This document shows, one piece after another, positions 24,582 through 37,207 of a stretch of 64,000 bases of DNA (positions within the stretch are counted from its first letter, which is position 1; every line of letters begins with the position of its first letter). The stretch spans positions 17,446,501 through 17,510,500 of the forward strand of contig OX327684.1 of NCBI GenBank assembly GCA_946807835.1. Reading direction: 5' to 3'. A program made the position numbers and the translations under genes. The DNA comes from Ailanthus altissimus. Taxonomy: Eukaryota > Streptophyta > Magnoliopsida > Sapindales > Simaroubaceae. Under the pieces are notes generated by a model that searched no databases, was not told the origin of the DNA, and was given only the letters and a program-made list of their open reading frames with translations.

Positions 24582-26066
24582 GGGAAATTTCTTATTTGAC
24601 TACTGTTTTAAACCAAATATATGTAATGTTGATTATTTCACCCTGTAATTTTAATATTTTTTTTATTAAATTAATTAAAAATTAATTTTTTAATTAATTT
24701 TTTATTATTTTATTTTTTATACATTAATTAAAAATAATTAATTTAAATATAAATTAAAAATAAAATTTTAAAAAACAAATCAAAATAAAATTAAAAATTA
24801 AAAAACAAAAAAAAAGCTTGGCTTGGTGCGCACCAAGTGCACATTATTTAATTATTTTTATTTTTTTGTCTATTTTGCTTCTATTTCCTTTTTTATTAAA
24901 TTAATTTAAAATAATATTTTAATTAAATAAATATAATTAATTAATTTTTATTTTTTATACATTAATTAAAAACTAATTAATTAAATATAAATTAAAACTA
25001 AAATTTTAAAAATAAATTAAAATTTTAAAAAGAAATACAAAGCTTGGCTTGGTGCGCACCAAGTGCGTGTGGCGCGCACTACACACGCTTATAGCGCGCA
25101 CCACACACACTTCGTGTCCTCATAAATTTATAATAATTCTTTATTTAATTATTTTTCTTTTGTTGTCTATTTTGCTTCTATTTCATTTTTTATTAAATTA
25201 ATTAAAAATAATATTTTAATTAAATATATATAATTATTTATTTATTTTAATTAATTAAATAAAATTATTTATTTATTTTTATTTATTTATTATTTTCTTT
25301 ATTATTTTCTTTTTTATATATTAATTAAAAAATAATTAATTTAAATATAAATTTAAAGTAAAATTTTTAAAATAAATTAAAATTTAAAAAAAAAGAAAAA
25401 CAAAGCTTGGCTTGCTACACACCAAGTGCGTGTGATGCGCCCCACACACACTTTGTGTTCTTACAAATCTATAATAATTTTTTATTTAATTTTTTTTTTG
25501 TCTTTTTTCTTCTATTTTTTTCTTTTTTATTAAATTAATTAAATAAAATTATTTATTTATTTATACAATAATTAAAAAATAATTAATTTAAATATAAAAT
25601 TTTAAAAGTAAATTAAAAATTAAGAAAGCAAAGCTTGGCTTGGTGCGCACCAAGTGCGTGTGGTGCGCACCACACCCACTTGTAGCACGCACCAAGTGCG
25701 TGTGGCGTGCACCAAGTGCGTGTGGCACGCACCACACGCACTTGGTGTGTACCAAGCCAAGCTTTGCTTTTTTTTGTTTTTTTAATTTTTAATTTGTTTT
25801 TAAAATGTTGCTTTTAATTTGTATTTAAATTAATTATTTTTTAATTAATGTATAAAAAAGAAATTAATTAATTAATTTTATTATTTTAATTAAATATTAT
25901 TTTTTAATTAATTTTTATAAAAAAAGACAAAATAGAAAAATAACTAAATAAAAAGTATTAAAATCACAAATGAGGGTAAAATGGTCAACATTACATATAT
26001 TTAGTTAACAAAAATTAAAAGGTTCGAATTCTATCCTAAAATAGTGGTTAAATATATAAATTTTCC
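24582..26066. mobile_element. Foldback-like DNA element
   Basis: The outer arms are long inverted repeats: left from GGGAAATTTCTTATTTGACT, right (reverse complement) from GGAAAATTTATATATTTAAC. Both contain ATATATGTAATGTTGA and matching AT-rich arms up to a GCTTGGCTTGG core. The left side carries four tandem units, each an AT-rich stretch ending in AAGCTTGGCTTGG. Three of these include the perfect 16-bp palindrome CTTGGTGCGCACCAAG (24,822-24,837; 25,048-25,063; 25,639-25,654), and one is degenerate (25,411-25,426). Spacing is 226, 363 and 228 bp. There is no transposase. Flanks are T-runs, so the target duplication is ambiguous. Confidence 0.65.
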
Positions 26067-26403
26067 TTTTTTCTTTAGTCTCTCGGAACCGCAGCGTTTT
26101 GGGAGAAGTTTGTTTTTTTTATTTTTTTGGCCCAAAACGCTACTATTTTAGGGGGCTTTTATTTTCTTAATTATTTTTTAAAAAACAATGATTTGTTTTA
26201 ATTTCTAATATTTTACTTTTTAAAATATTCTCAATAATTAATTTATACTTGAGGCCTCTTTTTTTCTTTAATGATATTTTTAAATATTGATTTTTATATC
26301 TTTAATTATTTTAATAATTAATTTTTAAAACATTTAAAAAATTTATTATATTTCTAATCAAAACTATATTACTTTAGGTTTCTAATATTATGGTATCAAT
26401 AAT

Positions 26404-29400
26404 TAGATGTGGCAATTGGGTAAAGCCGCACTTTTCAACCCAACGGACTATATCAGCATGAGCTTATGCTCAGTATGCAATAGGCCCGTGCCGGGTACAG
26501 CCCATAACAAGTTTGACATGAACGGTCTGTGGACCTGCTATGAGCTCATGCTTGACATGACCCATTAAGGGCTTTATTATGAAATATTAAATTTTTTTAC
26601 CATGAGATCTTGAACCCGAGACCTAATTTTATAACCACCTCGTGGCAAAAACTTAAGTAAAAGTATTAACAACTAGACCAATCAAAATTTTATTTATATT
26701 TTTAAATTTTAATATTTGTATTAGAATATAGGATTAAATTAATAACCACTTTTTAAAATATTTTAATTGCAATTATAGGATTGCAATAATAATTTAAAAA
26801 ATTAGTTATAATTATATTATCATAATTGAATCGTAATTATGAATATAATTAAAATTACTGTTAATAGAAATGTAATTAAAATTACGATTATATTTTGTAA
26901 TTTTAAACAATTTAGTAGTATATGTTGAAATATAACTTTATTATGGGCAAAATAAAATAAAATTGAAATAAAAAGTTAGCAAATGAGTCAATGATATTAT
27001 ATTTATCTCTATTATTCAAAAGTTAAAAATTAGATACAAATACAAAAATAAATGGTCAAATTTACATCACTATAGTTACAATACATCCTAACTAGGTTGG
27101 TACCTATTGAACCATCTATCATTTGTAAATTCAACTCTTTTCTAATAAATTATAAATTTTTATCTCAAATTTCAAAGTTCTCAAATTCTTTGAACATATC
27201 TTCTCACAAAATTTGGTTTTCAATCCATTGCATTTGTTCAATCTTTTACCCACATTAAAGCTTTCAAATTTTTTTTAATGTCAATCTTGATTGTTTTTTT
27301 ATCTAATATCTCGTTCTTTGCAGTAAAATTATATTTTGATACTACATTGTACACCGTAGAAGTTAATAGATCTCGAGCCATGCTGAATAACACAAAATAA
27401 ACTCTTTTGCTTGATTTTCATTATAACAAAATATCGAATTTTCTTTGTTGTTGAGTACTTTACATAGAAGGATAATTAGTATTCATATATATTTATTCAA
27501 TTCAAATGCAGTAGAAATAATAGAACTAGTACCTATTTTTCTTTTACTTTTGCGTAAAATACTTTATGTAGCCTGATCATAAACAGACTTCTCATTTATT
27601 ATTTTTATAGATAAAGTTGATTTAAATTTATTTTTATAAAAAAATGAATAATGATGTGATAAAATTATAGATTTGATAAAAATTATAAGAAAGTTCAAAT
27701 TTCAAATTTTTTAGATCTCTGCAATTAAAACTTTTACACTACACCAATTAATTCTAAGATCCATTATCACAACATAAATAAATAACATAGAAAGTTCCCT
27801 CTAATATTTTTAGAATTTAATTTTCATAATAGTACATATATCATAAAACAATGGATTATCTCTATATCTAAGAAAAAAACATCACTAATATTATATATAT
27901 GAATCAAAGCAATATAAAATAAAGGTTGATACACACATAATCATACTAATGTAAATTATTAAACACTTTCAAAATATGCATATAGTAAAATATAATTTTT
28001 CAATCATCATTAATTAGTATAATGCCTTTTATTTTATCATTATAATAATATGTAATATAATCATTAAAACTCACACAAAATTTCACACGATCATATATGT
28101 AATATGTCAATGAGTTTTCACGTCAAGTTTGAGCTTTCTATTATCCGTTTCATAGTTCTTCAACACATCTTTACATTTTTGTCGCATAGAAGATGATGAA
28201 ATAATAAATTTTATTGTTTTTCTAATTTTTTTTAATATGAGAATTAATTATATTCAAACTATCTTGAACAATTAAATTAAAAATAAGATAAAGACACCTC
28301 AAATGAAAAATAAATAAAAAAAACTTAAACCAAATATATGTTAAATGATGAGAAAATAATTCCATAACAACAATGATTGCACTTGCATTATCAAAAGTAA
28401 AACTAATAACAATTTTAATAATTTAAACTTCTCTAAAAATATTCATTAAAGAAATAAAAATAAGATTAGTTGTGTGTGGATGTTCCAATTTACAAAAAGT
28501 AATGATTCTTTTTTGCAACAATCAATCATTATCAATATAATGCAACGTAACATAAATATACCCAAAATCACTGATATATGTCCAATAATCAAAAGTAAAA
28601 ATAAACACTCCTTTAAAATATAAGATTTCATTAATTAATTTTTATACTTTGTTAATATGCAATGAAAATATTTATTTTAACTATCTTTCTAACAACACGA
28701 GAGAAGTTGGGTTGAACATTTTTTTTAATAAATTTTTCATACTTTTTATCTTTGATGAATAAAAGAGGTTGTTCACCAACTATAACATATCTAGTTAATC
28801 CCGCACGTATGCGCTGCTGATTTTATTTGAATCCAATATGATTTTCTCCATGAAAATTCGGGCAATTTAAGTTTGAGTTGGATCTTTTGAACCATGTATT
28901 TGAATATATCTTTTTGCATATTGATGCAAATGCCCAATGTCACATGAAGTTTTGGCTTTTAAAGCTTTAGCAGAAGCCAAAACTTACACATAGCCTTTTT
29001 TTCAAATTTCTAGCAACAAAAGTATGAGTTTCCAACATGAAATAATTTTAAAAAGTTTGATGTTTGACCTCTTTTTATTCTTTACTTTTAACATTTTCAA
29101 TTATAAAAGTAGATTAACTATTAAATAAAATAAAATATTTATATGTGATGGTATTGACATACTTTTTTTAAATTCATTACTCTCAATATTAAAAATATTG
29201 AAATTTGACATTGTATTCATAACAAATAATTATGTTAAGAATATAGAATTAGATGAATAAAAATTAAAAAATAATTTGAGAGATTTGAGATAAAGTTAAA
29301 ATTATATTAGAGATTTGAGAGAGAGTTGAGCTATGAAAATGAAAAATGGTATCTGGCACTACTTTTATATAGCAACAAATAAAAGAGCCGTTGGATTTTT

Positions 29401-29779
29401 CTAACACCTCTTTAAACCTTTAATCAATAGCTTTATAATCGTTGATCAATGATAATAAATAATAAAAAAATAAAAACTAAGCTTGAGCTGCAGCAGGCCT
29501 GCAAGTATAGGCTATACACGTAGCCCTGCATTTTGCTTTTTGTTTCTTATATTTTTTATTTTAAAATTAATTTTTTTTTAAAAAACATAAATAAATTTTA
29601 TTTACAAATTTTTGTGTCTGAACACGGCACAGTCTATAAAAGATCTAATTTCAAGCTATCATGCTTAGACTAGTCCAGCACGAATATTATTCGTGCACAG
29701 ACCAACCTAGCACAATAACTTATATGGGCCTAAATTTTATGGGTTGTGAAGGCCTGACACAACTCACTTATTGCGTCAA
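26404..29779 (-). mobile_element. hAT DNA transposon, defective
   Basis: It is flanked by a perfect 8-bp target duplication TCAATAAT (26,396-26,403 and 29,780-29,787), the length typical of hAT elements. Ends are TAGATGTGGCAATTGGG on the left and, reverse-complemented, TTGACGCAATAAGTG on the right, sharing GCAAT. Subterminal regions are rich in GGCC/CCGTGCC-type motifs, as in plant hATs. A minus-strand transposase remnant lies inside. Confidence 0.8.
27230..28970 (-). pseudogene. hAT transposase remnant
   Basis: On the minus strand, about 28,970-28,840 has a BED-finger-like segment (TSCDIGHLHQYAKRYIQ). About 28,446-28,631 contains the degenerate catalytic-domain block where relatives have a Y-[IL]-C-[LV]-T-x-H-[FY] motif. 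About 27,390-27,230 shows the hAT C-terminal dimerisation domain (SMARDLLTSTVYNVVSKYNF, then ALMWVKD followed by a stop). The many stops and shifts rule out a functional protein. Confidence 0.75.
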
Positions 29780-29787
29780 TCAATAAT

Positions 29788-31762
29788 TTATTAACACCTT
29801 TTAAAAGTATAAGTGAGCCTTAACATAATACTATCACATCAATATATTTTTATTTTCATTGATATTTTTTAAAAGATGTTAATAACATAATATCAACAAA
29901 ATTCATTTTTATAGAAATGATACTCATAAAGTTTAGATCTGCAATGCATAAAACAGTATTTTCTTTAATAAAATTTAATTGTTAAACTGATATAATAAGT
30001 TGATGAAAAACCCTTAAACCCTAGCACTAAATTTTTAGTTCTATCTTAAAGGCTGAAAGTAAAAACTTGAAATTGAATTTTCCTTGTTCATTCTCTAATT
30101 GCTTTCTTAATAAAAACACCTAGATTAGATAAAGTTATGCCCCTTTAGTGATAGTCATTTTGTAGTACATGTGTTTTTGATAAAGATAGTGGCTTAAATA
30201 ATAATAAAAAAATTGAAAGAAATAAGGATAAAAAAAACTATTAGTCAAGCGGTGGCATTTTAATTGGTTGATAGGGGAGGCATATGTTATAAATTGATTT
30301 GAAGCAAAATGCTTCATTTTGGTTAAAATTTAGAGACCGAGACACAAAAACAATCTGAGAGAAAAAAGAAAGGATCGAAAAAGAGAGAAGAAAGAAGAAG
30401 AAGCAAAAAAAGAGAGGAGTGAAACTGAAGAAGAAGAAGAATGGAAGGAGAGAGAGATAGAAATATTGATAAAGAAATAAAACAAAATTATAAAAAAAAT
30501 TAGTTTAGGAAGTTAAATTAGTATCTAGTGATTCAACAGGTAACGATTTTACAAAATTAAGAGTATTTATGTTTTAATATTTATAATACATATCAGTATT
30601 AATGATATATTTTTATACCATATGATATAGGAGGAGTACCGATAATTGGTAGATTTTAAAATTTAAAATTAGTCAAGATTAGCGTATTTTTGTGAGTAAA
30701 TTATTATATATATTTTATATTTTTTAATACAACAATTTATTATTTAATTATACTTTATCAGATTTATTCATAATTTATTTTAAAAAAATAAATATTTATG
30801 ATATTTAGTATATTCATAAATATTTTTAAAATCTATTATAGTATAGCTTATGATTATATTTAGTACAAAAATATTTATTTTAAAATAATTATGATTTTAT
30901 GATATTATGTAGTAGTAGTTTTTGAATCATTATATGGGTATCATTCCTTATAGTGCAGTTGCTCTGTGCATGCTTTAGATCAGTTTAGTTTGCTCAGTCC
31001 GAGCGATGTAACATTTCGCCGAGTTAGACCAACTCAGATCTTCCGTTCTGCCTGTGCGTGAATTTTTCTGCCAAGTTAAACCAGTTTTTTTTAGTACAAG
31101 TTTAGTGTAATTTTCTGTATATGTGTAATATATGTTTCTAAAGCTACATTACATATATTCAGTTTTAGAATATATTTTATAACAATTTACGCTTTCAAAT
31201 TTTTAGATTCCTAATATTTTGTTATAATTTCTAACTCTAGAACAAATTTTTATAACAACTCATAATTCGAGTATAATTTTATTGTTTACTCAATATTCAA
31301 TTTTATAATTATTTTATATCATAGATTCCTACATGTACATTATATATAAAATTATTAAATTATTATTAAGAAGCTATTATTTATAGTATATATAAATTAT
31401 ATAATATTTTCAAATTATGTTTACTCATTGAATTAAATTTTATTTTTTTTATTTTTTATTTTTTTTAAGTTGTCGCATAAACATCGTGTAGTGTGATTTG
31501 TACTTCACATTTAAAGGTTTAACCACCATATGTATAAATGCATGTGTTGTCATATTTTGTATATATTTGTGTATATTATATATATATATATGTATATTTT
31601 TGTTGTGGCAAGTAACCTCCTTTTATCAAATATAATGAACAAAGAATATGTTAATATTATATTATTACAAGATCCACTTCGACTTCTGACCTGTCACATT
31701 TAGATTAATTGCCATTTATTGAATTACAAAGGAGTAGCTTATAATGCAAATGCAATGATCAA

Positions 31763-31763
<1 letters not shown>
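29788..31763. other. AT-rich intergenic region
   Basis: No gene called. The only gene-like signal is the promoter-like block at 30,261-30,470. The minus ORF at 30,135-30,317 looks spurious. Confidence 0.5.
30261..30470 (+). promoter_or_regulatory. Possible promoter with GA-rich leader
   Basis: An ATTGGTTG box (30,263-30,270) is followed by TATAAAT (30,288-30,294) and a long GA-rich stretch (about 30,355-30,470) like a plant 5' leader. The ATG at about 30,440 opens only about 20 codons. No downstream gene was recognised, so this may be an orphan promoter. Confidence 0.25.

Positions 31764-31797
<34 letters not shown>
31764..31797. repeat. (AT)n microsatellite
   Basis: An uninterrupted AT dinucleotide run of about 34 bp. 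Confidence 0.9.
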
Positions 31798-31802
<5 letters not shown>

Positions 31803-31866
31803 GAATCCAATTCCTTTAGCCAAAAGGATCTCGTATTCCATTTATCCTATGGCAAGATTTAGCTGA

Positions 31867-32175
31867 ATCCAGTGGTATGAAGAGGCATTGCAGTACCTCA
31901 CTCTCACTCACATTCTCTTAAAACAATGGGGTGTCTCGAGAATTGGATTTGAAGATGAAAATAAGCTAATGGACAACGTTATTCATCCCAGGACTAAAGC
32001 TGAAGCAACCATTTGGATTATCGTAGAATTCACAGGCTTTGCTATTCTCCATTTTGCTAAACTTGGCTTTCAGATCGAACGTGCCATGACTTTGTTGGTG
32101 CAATTATCCTGTAACGTTGTACTTCGGGATTACCATAACTTAATCCTTTCAATGAAACAAGCATTTTTACCTTGA
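31867..32175 (+). pseudogene. Broken gene fragment, family not recognised
   Basis: An open frame without an ATG reads WYEEALQYLTLTHILLKQWG, then a segment with RIGFEDENKLMDN and HPRTKAEATIWIIVE. After that the same frame looks random. The next frame continues plausibly (IHRLCYSPFC, stop, TWLSDRTCHDFVGAI), pointing to a frameshift near 32,027. The composition is that of a conserved plant protein C-terminus, but I cannot name the family. The AT microsatellite and TATATAAAAC lie just upstream. An in-frame stop (31,864-31,866) precedes the fragment. Confidence 0.45.
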
Positions 32176-32463
32176 ATAAATATACTTTAGAATAACACAC
32201 AGCGTTATAATAGTATAAAAACTACAGTATATATGAGGTGACCATAATGCATATTTATTGCTTTAACTAGTTAATAAATTTTATCAAGAACTCGATATAA
32301 TTAATTTCGATGAATTTTAAATAAAAAAATTAAACTTAATCTTAGGTTGAAACTCGAGACGTCAAATTGAGAAAAATGTTTTGGCTGTTCTAAGCATTGC
32401 ACTTTTTAATTAGATTTTTTTCATATGTACCTCTCAATCAATCAATTATTAAGAAATCAATAA

Positions 32464-32644
32464 GAGTAATATTACATATTTTAAGTTGTATTTTAAATTG
32501 TATCTTAAATAATAATGTATTAAATAATAAAATAGTATAAAATTTTAAATTATTTATTATATTATTTTATTATCCAATAATTATTTGACATGTCATTATT
32601 TAAAATATAATTTGATATATAACTTAAGATGTGTAGCATTATTA
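32464..32644. mobile_element. MITE, Mutator-type
   Basis: A 181-bp near-palindrome. Left GAGTAATATTACATATTTTA pairs with right (reverse complement) TAATAATGCTACACATCTTA, and similarity extends inward for about 65 bp. A perfect 9-bp target duplication AATCAATAA flanks it (32,455-32,463 and 32,645-32,653). Confidence 0.75.
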
Positions 32645-32811
32645 AATCAATAAATATAACCTAACGAAGGAATATAATATATTAGGAGTACACAATAGTA
32701 CTCCCTAATAAAGTAGATTTCAAATGGATAAAATCAAATTAAATATTTTGTTTTTAACAAAAAATAATGATTTCTAATAATTTAAATATCTAGGAGGCAT
32801 ATTGATTAACT

Positions 32812-33006
32812 TGTTGTAAATATAAAATAAAAAGCAAAAATTAAAGATAATTAAATTATTGAAAGTTTTGAAAAATATTATAGCACTTATGAGAGTATTG
32901 AGATATGAATGAATTATAAAGGAGTTATACACGTATTTATAGGCGAGAAGAGAGGTGGAATTCATCTTTATGCCCTTCACTGCATCTTTACACGCCCTTT
33001 ACAACA
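32812..33006 (-). repeat. Copia 3' LTR (195 bp)
   Basis: On the plus strand it runs TGTTGTAAATATAAA to CCCTTTACAACA. It contains a minus-strand TATA box, TATAAATA (32,934-32,941). It matches the shorter 5' LTR at 41,252-41,379. Confidence 0.85.
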
Positions 33007-33431
33007 CTCTTTTTGAATTTTACCACTTCACTCGTATGTTATATTGCTAAGAAAAATTTAGTGGGACAAAAACTAAGTAAAAATAAATATAACTCTGTAA
33101 TATATTGTGATAGTAAACTTGCTTAAAACACTACCTCATTAAAAACCTTACCAATAAAACTCAGTGGAATATTAAAATTTGGCCAAAGAAAAAAAAGAGT
33201 ACAGTGCCCGTTTATAATTAAGGTAATTTTTTTTCTTCTAGAAGAATGTGTTCACCTGATTAAATGCTTCCCCTAATTAATGCTTCACAATGCACGTTTG
33301 TTAATTTGTTGAGTTAACATATGCCAATCTTATAAACTAATTTCTCAAAAGTTGACATTGACAGATATCTCAGTAAATAGGTTTGCAAAATTATCGGTGG
33401 AGCGTATCTGTTTAACATCAATTTTCTTACT

Positions 33432-33720
33432 TTACTGTAACTCATGAGTGTAAAAGAATTTTAAAGAAATATGTTTGGTTCTTTTTTCTTTGATGTATCC
33501 GCTTCTAACTTGAGTAATACAAACAGCATTTTCATATATTATAATTGAAATATTTATTACAAAAGGTAGGTTGCATGTACCATAAATGTGATTAATGATA
33601 GATTGTAACCATATGTATTCCATACTTGTTTGATTGGAGGAGGTGGCAATAAAAGTTTATTTTATTGATTGCCATGAGATTGTTGTATTTTTGTAAGTGA
33701 AAATATATTCCATTTATGAG
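33432..33720 (-). pseudogene. Copia RNase H remnant
   Basis: The open stretch contains IIYENAVCITQVRSGYIK and RTKHISLKFFYTHELQ, matching the copia RNase H block around E-D-N-x2-C-I and the H-I-[SD]-x-[KR]-[FY]-[HF] motif. The usual D in EDN is lost (YENAVC). It lies just inside the 3' LTR, as expected. Confidence 0.85.
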
Positions 33721-34800
33721 CGGACTTTATGGGGATCAGATAAGTTTATAATATTAGTAGGTTTATTACAAAGATATGTCTAGTGTGATGCATTAGACTA
33801 AATATAATAAAGTACTAATTACATTTAAATATAGTACTTCTGGACCAAGTATTTTCTTATCATCTTCCTTGGGCCAGAATGGATCATTTTTTGGATTAAG
33901 AAATTAAACAACCATAAGGGTAGTTAATGAATAAACTTTATCTATATTGAATCTTCTCAAAATCTTTTCAATATAGATTAAAGATTTCGTTTAGTTTGTA
34001 CTCGATCTCTAAACTGAGACAATATTTATTTTTTCCTAAGCCTTTCATTTTAAGTATTTTGTAATCTTTATGAGCTCTTCAGGAGTCCTAATCAAATTCA
34101 TGTCATTTGCAAATATAGCCACAATAACAAACTTAGAATTTGACTTCTTTATAAATACACGTAGGCATACAGAGTCCTTTCTCATTAAGTATTCCTTTAG
34201 GAAATTGTACCACATAACGCAAATTGTTTTGATCCATACAAAATCTTGGTAGCTTGATTGAATACAAATTACAATTATATGCTTTAAGAATACAAATTAC
34301 ATTATATTCTTTATAAATACATGAAGGCATATAGAGTTATTTCTTATTAAGTATTTATTTAGGCAATTGTATCACATAACGTACATTATTTTGATCCATA
34401 CAAAATCTTAATAGCTTGATTGAATACAAATTACAATTATATGCTTCAAGTATGTTGAATCCTTTATAAATTTTCATAATTATCTATATCAAGTAACCCA
34501 TATAAGTAACTTGTCATTACATCCATAAAATGCATATCAAGCTTTTTTTAGACTACCAAACTTATCAAAAATCGAAATGTATTTTAGTCCAGCACATGGA
34601 AAAAAGTTTCATCATAATCAATACCAAGTTTCTACTGAAAACCTTGATTAATGAGTCTTACTTTATATCTGATGATCTTATTGTTTTTATTATACTTCTA
34701 TACAAAATAAATTATTTACATCTACGGATTTGACATCTTCAGGTGTCTAAACTACAAGTCCAAATATTTCATACTTGACTATAAAAGTCAATTCTATTTG
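33721..34800 (-). pseudogene. Copia reverse transcriptase remnant
   Basis: The minus-strand reading gives VVQFPKGILNEKGLCMPTCI and, after breaks, a degenerate segment where relatives have the Y-V-D-D box, followed by LIYIEKILRRFNIDKVYSL and NDPFWPKEDDKKILGPEVLY. These correspond to the palm, thumb and connection regions of copia RT. An internal tandem duplication of about 170 bp (34,145-34,300 and 34,312-34,460) repeats part of the palm. Confidence 0.8.
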
Positions 34801-35036
34801 AATTGCCTCTTTCCATAAAGCCAGTCATATTTTTTCCTACATTGATCAATAATTTATGATTTAAAATCATCATTCATAAATTCAGTAGTTATTATAATTA
34901 AGATCGCATTATTGACAATTATATCATCATGTTTTCATATTTCTCATGTGTAAGTATAATTTACACCATTTTCATTATTTTGAAATTCTTGTGTCTCTTT
35001 TGGGGTTGTCTCTTCTGGGATTTTGTCTGTATAGAG

Positions 35037-35200
35037 ATATATATCTCTTCAATAACATGTGTCTCTTCAGGGACTTATATCCCTTCAGAGACTTTTATCT
35101 TTTCACAAACTTATGTCTCTTCAGGGACTAGTGTCTCTTCTGGAACTTATGTCTTTTCAATGACTTATATCTCTTTGGAGACTTGTGTCCCTTCAGAGAT
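35037..35200 (-). repeat. 21-bp tandem repeat encoding heptapeptides in copia pol
   Basis: On the minus strand about eight 21-nt units spell variants of the heptapeptide V-[PSI]-E-[EGK]-[TI]-x-x, e.g. VPEETLVPEET. They lie between integrase and RT remnants, where related copia polyproteins have an acidic linker. Confidence 0.7.
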
Positions 35201-35269
35201 TATTAACTTTTCTGATGTTAGTAATTTAGAGAATGTGAATTTATTGGATTGAGCGAATTTTTAACAGGA

Positions 35270-37202
35270 TCCTGGTTTTTTTCTTCTTTCACAAAATCAT
35301 ATCTTTTGAATCAAGTGGTCTAACATGTAACAGACGATTCATTATCTATCTGATGATTTGACTGTTCTATAAGAACAGTCACCCGACTTATGTATTAATA
35401 GCTAGTATGTACTTTATTGCTTTTGATGTATATAAAATATTTAGCAATTTATTTGCAATTGTTTAAAGATGCTTAATCCTTCACACCTCAATTTTATATT
35501 GATTTATGTATAGATCTAAATAAGACATAATGGTCATTTTTCAATAAAGTCTATGCCTTACTTCATGAGGCAATTTTCTTTTCTTTAATGATAGGAATAC
35601 TATCTCATCAAAATGGCAATTTGCAAATCGTGTGATAAATAAATCACTCGTTAGGGGTTCAAGATATCTTGTAATTAATGATGAGTTAAAACCACTTTAA
35701 ATCCCCAATAAATGTTAAGATCCCATTTTAGTGCATTGTGGGGTGATATAATCGTTAAAAATTTTGCTAATCAATTTTTGTGTGAACATGTGACACAAGT
35801 TAATTTACATCAATTCCCACTAATGATAATTGTCATTAAAATTTTTAAATGTAGACTCATCAACATTATTTAAACATATGATTGTAATAGGGTAGTATGA
35901 AATTGTGCCTTCAATCTAATGATATATGCTAGCAGTCTAATAAATGTAATATTTCATAGATATAGTAAAAAAAAATATGTGACTATAATACAAATGCATA
36001 AATTAAAATCATAAAATAGTAAAAAAGGTCCACTTGATGAATGAATTTGATCCATAAATATCTCCATGAATCATTTGTGAAAATGAGAGATTCTAGACCA
36101 ATCTTGGAAGTGAAGGTTTAACTACAAGTTTGGTTTGTGAGCAAGTGATACAAAAACTCTCATTAGATAACAAAATCTTAAGTTTTTTAATAGACGTTCA
36201 TGAGAATTTTTCAATGGTTCTACACATTATAGTTGATCTTGAATGACTAAGACAGTTATGCCATAGCACAAATATTTTTAGATCACTAAATTTCTGGTTC
36301 ATTACTACATAGATTTGAATTGAATAATACAAACTAGATGGTAAGGCAGAAAGCTCTTCAAGTATGTATTACTTATTTGAGATATTGGAAGCAATGTGAA
36401 TATGTATGTATTTTTATTCAAAGTCTCAATATGATATCCATTTCAGCAGATATCTTTAAAATTAAGCAAATTTCTTCTAGATCTATCTGCATATAAAGCT
36501 TCACTTATATATAACTTTGTTACACTTGCTAACAAGATTATTGTTCTTCCAGAGCCTTCATTCAAGTCTGCAAGACATTATATAACTTTTCTTTCAATAT
36601 TTTCTATCTCGAAGGATAGTATATGTAGTTGTGTTGTTAACCAAATAAGCATCCAAATTTTTTTTTAAAGTGGACATCTTTAAAATTTATTCCTTACATA
36701 AAAGTTTATGATAGATATCAAGATGATAAACGTCACATTTCATACAAAAAGACATAAAATGAAAATATTAATTAAAGTTTAATAATTAATATTTTCTTCT
36801 TTATCCCCCAAAGAAATTAAAAACATCTATATGAGTAAGATCTTCGAGATCTTGAGATCAATAAGATTTGTTTTAATATTCTTTCTCTTTACTATGATAG
36901 ATGCCTCATAATGCACCACGTTAATAACAAGTATTTTTTATGATACTTAAAGTATTTATTCTCTTACCATTGTATTTGTCTTTGTGTTTATGCTCTCTTT
37001 TAGTGGTTCTATGTTATTTGGTATTTATGGCCACAACGAAGGCAATAATCATACCCTCTCGCATCTTCATGACCACGTCCAAGGTATTGGCATTCACTTC
37101 TAGGAATGATTGAAAATCAATTGGACATGATTCGTAATTTCTCAGTAAGAGCTCTTTATTTTATTCAATAAGTAAATGACATGAGATTAATTCTTAATAT
37201 TG
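35270..37202 (-). pseudogene. Copia integrase/gag remnants (upstream half of polyprotein)
   Basis: The region sits between the linker repeat and the solo LTR insertion, in the right place for integrase and the end of gag. It is heavily decayed and I could not place the integrase catalytic residues. Near 37,000-37,100 the minus strand has Cys/His-rich codons compatible with a zinc-knuckle remnant. Confidence 0.45.
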
Positions 37203-37207
37203 ATGCT

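Noticed and set aside
34929..35252. 107-codon plus-strand ORF rich in SSxT repeats
   Set aside because: It is the antisense shadow of the copia linker repeat; the minus frame explains the period.
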